From Turicibacter sp. UBA7094 (lineage in GTDB: Bacteria > Bacillota_I > Bacilli_A > MOL361 > Turicibacteraceae): a stretch of DNA of 5,511 bases. The stretch is from positions 478 through 5,988 of the forward strand of contig DKYS01000050.1 in NCBI GenBank assembly GCA_002493395.1. The letters run 5' to 3'. This document shows, in pieces, positions 1 through 4,810 of this stretch. The position numbers and the translations under genes were made by a program. The notes beneath the pieces are model-generated. The model made no database searches, had not been told where the DNA came from, and saw only the letters and a program-made list of their open reading frames with translations. The stretch's first letter is position 1. Each line of letters begins with the position of its first letter.

Positions 1-911
1 AGTGCTGTTTCTCCCATGTGCTTGGTGTTCATGTCGATGGTTGTGAGTGATGGGATGGTGTATTGTGAAAGTGAGATGTTGTCGTAACTAATGATTGAGA
101 CGGTTTCGGGCACTTTAATGTTATTCTCATTCAAGGCTTTAAGGCACCCGATAGCTAATGCATCCGATGCGACGATGTAAGCATCAAGTAATTTTCCTTT
201 TTTGATGATGTCAGACATAATTTCATATCCTGAATCAGCGGTAAAGGACCCAAGGTAAATGTTATTTTGTTGAAATGCCTTTAATTTTGTCATTTGATTG
301 ATGTATGTTGTTAGTCGGACATCGAGTAGTTCGTGCCCGTCGAGTGTTTTTTCAACTCCACAAATAAATCCAATTTTTGTGAGTTTTAAGCTCACTAAAT
401 AATCAATAATATCTTTTGTGGCTTCCTTTAAATCGGCAATAACGACGTCGATATTATAGTGTTTACTATAACAATCGACCAATACGAGGTGAGGGTGCGT
501 TTCGTGAAGGTTTTGAATTTCCTCTTCGCTATATTTTCCTAGTGCAATTAAACCATCTAGATTCATGGCGGCAATTTCATCATAAGATGTTGATGGTAAA
601 TAAATTTTTTGAAGGTTAATGTGCCTTGATTGACAATGGTTTTCAATGGCGAGACGAATCGACATATAATAAGGATCTGTGATTTCCTCCGCCACAGAAT
701 ACCAATAAATTAAACCAATGGTAATAATCGCATTTTTTTTAGTCGTTTTATTTCGTTTACTTAATGGAACGTAGTTTAATTCTTCTGCTGCCGTCATGAT
801 TTTCAGTCGGGTTTCATCGGAAACATTAAAATTTTTATCTTGATTTAAGACGCGTGAAATGGTTGTGATGGAAAAGCCAGTTAAATCAGCAATATCCTTT
901 ATCTTAGCCAT
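1..911 (-). CDS. galR: LacI/GalR-family transcriptional repressor of galactose genes (3' end outside window)
   Basis: This is a DNA-binding repressor that probably senses galactose or a related sugar and controls the neighbouring galKTE genes. Reading from the ATG at 911-909, 303 codons are open to the window edge; family members are about 330-340 aa, so only the C-terminal tail is missing. The N-terminus (MAKIKDIADLTGFSITTISR, then VLN) is a typical LacI helix-turn-helix at residues 1-25. A hinge follows at about 45-65, then a periplasmic-binding-protein-like sugar-sensor domain. Recognisable stretches are EEITDPYYMSIRLAIE near residue 75, DGLIALGKYS near 124, ASDALAIGCLKAL near 250 and IPSLTTIDMNTKHMGETA at the visible end. 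The start is fixed by AAAGGAGG at 927-920, 8 nt upstream. The hinge lacks the usual leucine-containing helix. The family is certain; galactose specificity is inferred from the neighbouring genes and the GalR-like 'IYWYS...DPYYMSIR' region. Confidence 0.9.
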   Translation of the reverse strand, partial: MAKIKDIADLTGFSITTISRVLNQDKNFNVSDETRLKIMTAAEELNYVPLSKRNKTTKKNAIITIGLIYWYSVAEEITDPYYMSIRLAIENHCQSRHINLQKIYLPSTSYDEIAAMNLDGLIALGKYSEEEIQNLHETHPHLVLVDCYSKHYNIDVVIADLKEATKDIIDYLVSLKLTKIGFICGVEKTLDGHELLDVRLTTYINQMTKLKAFQQNNIYLGSFTADSGYEIMSDIIKKGKLLDAYIVASDALAIGCLKALNENNIKVPETVSIISYDNISLSQYTIPSLTTIDMNTKHMGETA

Positions 912-919
912 AGGCACGT

Positions 920-927
920 CCTCCTTT
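920..927 (-). promoter_or_regulatory. Ribosome binding site of galR
   Basis: On the minus strand this reads AAAGGAGG, a near-perfect match to the anti-Shine-Dalgarno sequence, 8 nt before the ATG at 911. It fixes the start of the repressor gene. Confidence 0.85.
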
Positions 928-1119
928 CTGTTTTTGTGTAAGAGAATTAATCAGATTTTTTTTATGAGTTAGTTTTTGATTACTGCGCTTTCATTTTTAA
1001 ATAAAGAGATGGAGGGAAAAATCAGATATCCGACCATTTAATAAATTTTACTTTTTTTACTACATTTTCTATTTTATCATTAACCGTAGGGAAATAAAAC
1101 AGGCTTTTTTAATAAAAAG

Positions 1120-1129
1120 AAAACGTTTT
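1120..1129. promoter_or_regulatory. Candidate LacI-family operator (GalR or CcpA/cre-like palindrome)
   Basis: AAAACGTTTT is a perfect 10-bp palindrome centred on CG, the core geometry of LacI-family operators. Extended to 1118-1131 it matches 11 of 14 positions of the cre consensus TGWAAACGNTNWCA, missing the outer T and the right-hand CA. It lies about 210 bp upstream of the galR start, and between a possible minus-strand -35 (1133-1128) and -10 (1111-1106). That placement would suit autoregulation or catabolite control of galR. The palindrome is seen in the sequence; which regulator binds it is inference. Confidence 0.45.
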
Positions 1130-1306
1130 ACAAAAAAAGAGGATGATTGATGTATGTTTAATCAGTCTATGGGGAACTTTAAAAGGACATAGAAGAATGT
1201 AGTATTGTTATTTTATGAGAGTCGTAAGAACACTCGTGACTTTAGTTGTGAGAGGTTCAAGTTGATAGGTGAGATGCTGTCAGGCTTGTGCCTCGCCAAA
1301 AATCGT

Positions 1307-1314
1307 TATAAAAT
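1307..1314 (+). promoter_or_regulatory. Possible -10 element for the PH-domain gene
   Basis: TATAAAAT lies 29 nt before the PH-gene ATG. Read as -10 TAAAAT (1309-1314), it pairs at 17 nt spacing with TTGTGC (1286-1291), which matches only three of six -35 positions. The -35 is therefore weak, and the promoter is tentative. Confidence 0.35.
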
Positions 1315-1343
1315 GAAAGGGTCTAGATGACAGGAGGGATAAG

Positions 1344-1706
1344 ATGGAGAGTAAAATTGTAGCGCTAACGGCAGTGTCTTTGAACGATGGAAGAGATTTA
1401 TTTGATTTTATTATTAATGACGACGAGCAGGTTTTGTTATCTTTTAAATCTGTACGAGATCGTTTAGTCGTGACGAATAAGAAGCTGTTAATTATCGATA
1501 TTCAAGGAATTATTGGACGAAAGAAGGAATATATGATTGTACCGCTTTCGAAGATTACAGCTTTCTCGTGTGAAAGTTCAGGGACGTTTGATTTAGATGC
1601 AGAGTTAAAGGTATGGGCATCGGGGATTAATCAAATGCAATTTGAATTTCTTAAAGGAACTGATATCCGACCATTACTTCAAGTGTTAAATCAAGCAATT
1701 TGTTAG
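1344..1706 (+). CDS. Small bacterial PH-domain protein (YvbH-type, bPH_1 family)
   Basis: This 120-residue protein is essentially a single bacterial pleckstrin-homology-like beta-barrel domain, the family I recall as Pfam PF08000. Residues 37-63 contain the family pattern VRDRLVVTNKKLLIID then GIIGRKKEY, and residues 80-91 contain the hallmark GTFDLDAELKVW. The C-terminus (FLKGTDIRPLLQVL, 102-115) forms the capping helix. Length matches stand-alone family members of roughly 120-130 aa, so it looks complete. It has no signal peptide or membrane segment and is predicted cytoplasmic. The start is supported by AGGAGG at 1332-1337, 6 nt before the ATG. A strong terminator follows directly, so it is probably a monocistronic gene independent of galKTE. 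The biological function of the family is not established; I assign none. The family call is confident, from remembered conservation rather than a search. Confidence 0.88.
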   Translation: MESKIVALTAVSLNDGRDLFDFIINDDEQVLLSFKSVRDRLVVTNKKLLIIDIQGIIGRKKEYMIVPLSKITAFSCESSGTFDLDAELKVWASGINQMQFEFLKGTDIRPLLQVLNQAIC

Positions 1707-1714
1707 TATTGTGT

Positions 1715-1750
1715 AAACAGGAGAGGAAAGAATCCCTCTCCTGTTTTTTT
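1715..1750 (+). terminator. Intrinsic terminator after the PH-domain gene
   Basis: ACAGGAGAGG (1717-1726) is exactly complementary to CCTCTCCTGT (1735-1744) across an 8-nt loop, with two more A-T pairs at the base. A run of seven Ts (1744-1750) follows. It begins 8 nt after the stop codon at 1704-1706. This is a strong rho-independent terminator and should insulate the gal operon from PH-gene transcription. Confidence 0.92.
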
Positions 1751-1784
1751 ATCGTTAGAAGTTATTCAACGATAAGAAAAACAG
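1741..1784 (+). repeat. Second inverted repeat overlapping the terminator
   Basis: TTATCGTT (1749-1756) is complementary to AACGATAA (1768-1775). Allowing one bulged G at 1776, pairing extends outward through the T tract to CTG (1741-1743) against CAG (1782-1784). The repeat reuses the T tract and distal arm of the upstream terminator, so the two hairpins exclude each other. Its role is unknown; it could be a by-product of AT-rich sequence, although the GC-containing ends argue for real symmetry. Confidence 0.5.
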
Positions 1785-1927
1785 GGGGAACATATAATCA
1801 GTAGTAATTATAGGAGTGAGACGGGGTTTGATACGATTTGTTATGCTGAAATATTTTCCATATTTGAATAAAATAATTGACTAGACATAATTTTTTTAAA
1901 AAATGTAAGGGTTTTTAAAATAACCTA
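1785..1927 (+). other. Upstream part of the galK promoter region
   Basis: No convincing gene lies here. It contains an isolated TATAAT (1793-1798) without a good -35, repeated inverted as ATTATA (1807-1812). There is also a weak cre-like sequence (TGTAAGGGTTTTTA, 1904-1917, 11 of 14 consensus positions but lacking the central CG). An imperfect palindrome runs from GGTT (1910-1913) to AACC (1922-1925), just upstream of the proposed -35. A 22-codon frame (GTG 1816 to TAG 1882-1884) has a poorly placed AGGAG and looks fortuitous. Confidence 0.5.
1864..1891 (+). promoter_or_regulatory. Alternative upstream promoter candidate for galKTE
   Basis: TTGAAT (1864-1869) and CATAAT (1886-1891) are separated by 16 nt; each differs from consensus at one or two positions. 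It would give a leader of about 115 nt before galK. It is a second choice to the promoter at 1928-1956, or both could be used. Confidence 0.35.
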
Positions 1928-1956
1928 TTGATTTTTTTACTAAAAAACATTAAAAT
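1928..1956 (+). promoter_or_regulatory. Probable main promoter of galKTE
   Basis: TTGATT (1928-1933) and TAAAAT (1951-1956) are spaced by the optimal 17 nt; they match the sigma-A consensus at four and five of six positions. Transcription would begin near 1963, giving a leader of about 50 nt before the galK ATG. The surrounding DNA is AT-rich, as in strong Gram-positive promoters. An inverted repeat covers the spacer and -10, consistent with repression. Confidence 0.6.
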
Positions 1957-1963
1957 TTTAGTA
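1938..1963. promoter_or_regulatory. Candidate gal operator: inverted repeat over the -10 region
   Basis: TACTAAAA (1938-1945) is repeated inverted as TTTTAGTA (1956-1963), 8 bp per arm with a 10-nt spacer. The -10 hexamer and predicted start site lie inside it. A shorter perfect palindrome, TAAAATTTTA (1951-1960), is nested in it. The position is ideal for a repressor that blocks RNA polymerase; GalR is the obvious candidate because it is encoded next door. Binding is inference, and the low base complexity raises the chance of coincidence. Confidence 0.45.
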
Positions 1964-1999
1964 GAGCAGAGAGAGCTGAAATGAAATGAATGAGAATAG

Positions 2000-2006
2000 A
2001 GAGGAA
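2000..2006 (+). promoter_or_regulatory. Ribosome binding site deciding the galK start
   Basis: The purine-rich AGAGGAA, with core GAGG at 2001-2004, sits 9 nt before the ATG at 2014. The in-frame upstream ATG at 1990 has only GAGAG without a GG core and would add eight residues (MRIERKII) ahead of the conserved N-terminus. The start at 2014 is therefore preferred. Confidence 0.75.
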
Positions 2007-2013
2007 GATTATA

Positions 2014-3183
2014 ATGAATATTGAAAAATTAAAGTCGGCGTTTACAAAAGTGTTTGGAGTCAAAGAAAACATCCAACTGTTTTTCTCACCAGGACGTGTT
2101 AACTTGATTGGAGAACACATTGATTATAATGGAGGATGCGTGTTTCCATCAGCAATTACATACGGAACGTATGCTGTTGTGTCACCACGTGAGGATCGCT
2201 TAGTTCGTTTATATTCAGGTAATTTTGAAGAGTGTGGTGTGATTGAATTTAATTTATCAGACTTATCACATACAGAAGATGAGCACTGGAGTGTCTATGT
2301 TAAAGGTGTGATGGAGCAATTTGAAAAAATGGGGCTCGAAATTAAGATAGGATTCGATGCCTATGTTTATGGGACGATTCCAAATGGTTCAGGATTATCT
2401 TCATCAGCATCACTTGAATTACTAGTTTCACAAATTTTAAAAGAATTAAACGGTTATGAGATTACAATGATTGATATGGTGAAATTATCACAACGTGCTG
2501 AAAATGATTATGTAGGGGTAAATTGTGGAATTATGGATCAATTTGCTATCGGAATGGGGAAAAAGGATTACGCCATCAAATTAAATACAAATGATTTAAG
2601 TTACGAGTACGCTGAAGCAGACTTAGGAGATAATTCTATTTTAATTATGAATACAAATAAAAAACGCGAATTAGCAGATTCAAAATATAATGAGCGTCGT
2701 GGGGAGTGCGATGAAGCATTAGCACTTCTTCAAACGGTAGCAGATATTGATTATTTATGTGATTTATCGGAGGAAGAATTTCATCGCGTTTCGAATGTGA
2801 TTAATAAGGATGTTTTATACCGTCGTGCGAAACATGCGGTAACGGAGAATGAGCGTGTTAAATTAGCGACGCATGCGTTAGCATCGAAAGATTTAAAACG
2901 TTTTGGACAATTATTAAATCAATCACATAAATCTTTACGTGATGATTATGAAGTAACAGGAAAAGAGTTAGATACAATTGTTGAATTAGCTTGGGCACAA
3001 GAAGGGGTTTTAGGTGCTCGTATGACAGGTGCAGGATTTGGAGGATGTGCGATTGCACTTGTTCAAAATGATGCATTAGAGACAGTGAAAGAGGCTATCA
3101 CAAAAGGATACAAAGAAAAAATCGGATATGATGCAGAACTTTATGTGGCAACAATTGGAGATGGAACAAAAACAATTGCTTAA
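2014..3183 (+). CDS. galK: Galactokinase
   Basis: GalK (EC 2.7.1.6) is a cytoplasmic GHMP-family kinase that converts alpha-D-galactose and ATP to galactose-1-phosphate, the committing step of the Leloir pathway. With the preferred start it has 389 residues, the usual bacterial size. Residues 26-41 carry the galactokinase signature (PGRVNLIGEHIDYNGG), including Arg28 and the sugar-binding Glu34, His35 and Asp37. The ATP-binding GHMP loop GSGLSSSAS is at 125-133. Asp175 in GIMDQF matches the catalytic base of characterised galactokinases. TGAGFGG at 338-344 is the third, C-terminal GHMP motif. All expected catalytic residues are present. An in-frame alternative start at 1990 would give 397 residues but has a worse ribosome binding site. 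galT follows after 94 nt containing a hairpin, and the gene is presumably first in a galKTE operon. Confidence 0.96.
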   Translation: MNIEKLKSAFTKVFGVKENIQLFFSPGRVNLIGEHIDYNGGCVFPSAITYGTYAVVSPREDRLVRLYSGNFEECGVIEFNLSDLSHTEDEHWSVYVKGVMEQFEKMGLEIKIGFDAYVYGTIPNGSGLSSSASLELLVSQILKELNGYEITMIDMVKLSQRAENDYVGVNCGIMDQFAIGMGKKDYAIKLNTNDLSYEYAEADLGDNSILIMNTNKKRELADSKYNERRGECDEALALLQTVADIDYLCDLSEEEFHRVSNVINKDVLYRRAKHAVTENERVKLATHALASKDLKRFGQLLNQSHKSLRDDYEVTGKELDTIVELAWAQEGVLGARMTGAGFGGCAIALVQNDALETVKEAITKGYKEKIGYDAELYVATIGDGTKTIA

Positions 3184-3197
3184 GAAAGGAAACGTAT

Positions 3198-3240
3198 AGG
3201 GGGAAGATGAAAGATATTTCATCACTCCCTCTTCATCTTT
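3198..3240 (+). other. Intercistronic RNA hairpin between galK and galT
   Basis: GATGAAA (3206-3212) and TTTCATC (3217-3223) form a perfect 7-bp stem with a GATA loop. Below a small AA/A internal loop, AGGGGG (3198-3203) pairs with CTCCCT (3225-3230), including one G-U, giving 13 bp in total. A competing pairing joins AAGATGAA (3204-3211) to TTCATCTT (3232-3239). The 3' flank (CTTCATCTTT) is only moderately U-rich, so it is a poor terminator. More likely roles are partial attenuation, RNase processing or mRNA stability that sets the galK:galT ratio. Confidence 0.6.
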
Positions 3241-3277
3241 CGCCTAAGATTATAGATAAATAAGAGGAGAGTAGGAT

Positions 3278-4798
3278 ATGGACATTAATTATGAGATTAA
3301 TCGTTTAATTCAGTTTGGATTAGCACATCATATGATTGAAGAGGCGGATGTTTTATACGCTGCAAATAAAATAATTGATCTTTTAAAAGTACCATCGTTT
3401 GAGTACGAATCAGTTGAATGTGAGGACCTTGAAAACCCAAGCACCATTTTAGAGGGGATTTTAGATTACGCGGTAAAACAAGGGGTTTTAGAGTGCGATA
3501 GTATTGATCACCGCGACTTATTTGATACGAAAATCATGGATTGCTTAATGCCACGTCCGTCAGAAGTGGTTAAAACATTTGAAAGCTACTATGCGAAAGA
3601 TCCGAAAGAGGCGACCCAGTATTATTATGATTTAAGTAAGGCATCTAATTATATTCGTTTGAGTCGTGTGGCTAAAAATGTGAGTTGGAAAACACCGACA
3701 AAATACGGGGATTTGGATATAACGATTAATTTATCAAAGCCTGAAAAAGATCCAAAAGCCATTGCATTAGCGAAAAGTTTACCAAGTTCTAATTACCCTA
3801 AGTGTTTACTTTGTCAAGAGAATGTCGGGTATGCGGGAACATTAAATCATCCAGCACGTCAAAATCATCGAATTATTCCATTAGAGTTAACCGATGAATC
3901 ATGGTTTTTACAATACTCTCCTTATGTTTATTACAACGAGCATTGTATTGTGTTAAAAAGTGAACATGAGCCAATGAAAATTTCACGTTTAACATTTGAA
4001 CGCTTGTTACAATTTGTTGATCAATTTAAACACTATTTCTTAGGATCGAATGCCGATTTACCGATTGTTGGAGGGTCTATTTTGACGCATGATCATTTTC
4101 AAGGTGGTGCTTATGAATTTGCGATGGAACAAGCTCCAATTTTAAAAACCTTAAATGTGTTAAATTTTAGGGATGTAGAGGTTGGTTTTGTTCAGTGGCC
4201 ACTAAGTGTCTTGCGCTTAAGAGGTGAAGATCGTGATCGTCTCGTTGAACTAGGTGATGTTATTTTAAATGCTTGGCGTCATTATAGCGATGAAGCACTC
4301 GGTATCTTTTCACACACGAATGGGGTGCCACATAATACAATTACGCCAATTGCTCGTTTTAAGGACGGAAAGTATGAATTAGATCTAGTCTTACGCAATA
4401 ACCGTACATCAGATGAACATCCCGATGGTATTTATCATCCACATGCCCATCTCCATCATTTGAAAAAGGAGAATATTGGTTTAATTGAGGTCATGGGGCT
4501 TGCGGTGTTGCCTGGACGATTACTTCATGAATTGGAGGTTGTGAAGCAGGCTTTAATCAGACGGGATTCAAATGTGTTAGTTGTAGCTGGGCTTGAAAAG
4601 CATCTTCCATGGTTAGAAGAGTTGTTAGCGGGTTACTCATCAGTCACACCTGAAGAGGCGATGGATTTAATTCATGATGAAGTTGGACAAAAATTTGTTG
4701 AAATTTTAGAGTGTTGTGGTGTATATAAATTAACAGACGAAGGATTAGATGGGGTGCAACGATTTATTAACCATATTAATATTAACCATTCGTTATAA
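3278..4798 (+). CDS. galT: UDP-glucose--hexose-1-phosphate uridylyltransferase, class II (Firmicutes type)
   Basis: GalT (EC 2.7.7.12) transfers UMP from UDP-glucose to galactose-1-phosphate, giving UDP-galactose and glucose-1-phosphate in the cytoplasm. The 506-residue length marks the long class II family of Gram-positive bacteria; the E. coli/human class is about 350-380. The N-terminal ~165 residues are the helical extension typical of this class. A Cys-X2-Cys pair lies at 176/179 (KCLLCQENVGYAG). The active-site HDHFQGG is at 271-277, where His273 is the expected nucleophile that carries UMP. The conserved block HHLKKENIGLIEVMGLAVLP spans 393-412, preceded by a His-rich stretch (381-394). 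GAGGAG at 3264-3269, 8 nt before the ATG, supports the start. galE follows after 12 nt, indicating co-transcription. No truncation or frameshift is seen. Confidence 0.96.
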   Translation: MDINYEINRLIQFGLAHHMIEEADVLYAANKIIDLLKVPSFEYESVECEDLENPSTILEGILDYAVKQGVLECDSIDHRDLFDTKIMDCLMPRPSEVVKTFESYYAKDPKEATQYYYDLSKASNYIRLSRVAKNVSWKTPTKYGDLDITINLSKPEKDPKAIALAKSLPSSNYPKCLLCQENVGYAGTLNHPARQNHRIIPLELTDESWFLQYSPYVYYNEHCIVLKSEHEPMKISRLTFERLLQFVDQFKHYFLGSNADLPIVGGSILTHDHFQGGAYEFAMEQAPILKTLNVLNFRDVEVGFVQWPLSVLRLRGEDRDRLVELGDVILNAWRHYSDEALGIFSHTNGVPHNTITPIARFKDGKYELDLVLRNNRTSDEHPDGIYHPHAHLHHLKKENIGLIEVMGLAVLPGRLLHELEVVKQALIRRDSNVLVVAGLEKHLPWLEELLAGYSSVTPEEAMDLIHDEVGQKFVEILECCGVYKLTDEGLDGVQRFINHININHSL

Positions 4799-4803
4799 GG
4801 AGG
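4797..4803 (+). promoter_or_regulatory. Ribosome binding site of galE overlapping the galT stop
   Basis: AAGGAGG starts within the TAA stop of galT and lies 7 nt before the galE ATG at 4811. The overlap shows tight operon packing and possible translational coupling of galT and galE. Confidence 0.85.
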
Positions 4804-4810
4804 AAAAAAG

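Larger units (their letters stand above)
912..1343. other. Divergent intergenic region between galR and the PH-domain gene
   Basis: This 432-base stretch separates the minus-strand repressor from the plus-strand PH-domain gene. Most of it up to about 1140 is very AT-rich and should contain the galR promoter. I see the AAAACGTTTT palindrome at 1120-1129 and a possible minus-strand -35 TTGTAA at 1133-1128. That is followed after 16 nt by a poor -10, TAAAAA, at 1111-1106. From about 1141 the base composition is more balanced and shows short self-complementary stretches, notably GGTGAG (1268-1273) against CTCGCC (1292-1297). Open frames of 12-19 codons occur here but have no properly spaced ribosome binding site. 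No tRNA, riboswitch or mobile element was recognised. Confidence 0.6.

Noticed and set aside
1143..1202. 19-codon ORF (ATG 1143) between galR and the PH gene
   Set aside because: GAGG abuts the ATG with no spacing, and the peptide has no recognisable features.
1248..1268. tRNA T-arm-like GGTTCAAGTT
   Set aside because: The flanking five-base arms are not complementary and no acceptor, D or anticodon arms can be drawn around it.
1793..1798. Perfect TATAAT as a galK promoter
   Set aside because: No acceptable -35 hexamer is found 15-19 nt upstream; the pairs at 1864-1891 and 1928-1956 are better.
1816..1884. 22-codon frame (GTG 1816 or TTG 1828) upstream of galK as a leader peptide
   Set aside because: The AGGAG overlaps or is poorly spaced from the non-ATG starts, there is no run of regulatory codons, and no attenuator hairpin follows.
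1990..2013. Upstream in-frame ATG as the galK start
   Set aside because: It has no good Shine-Dalgarno and adds residues not expected in the family; the ATG at 2014 has GAGG at proper spacing and gives the usual 389-residue length.
2858..3076. 72-codon minus-strand open frame inside galK
   Set aside because: It lies wholly antisense to the conserved 3' half of galK, its product resembles no known domain, and its Leu/His-rich composition is what antisense reading of this gene would produce.
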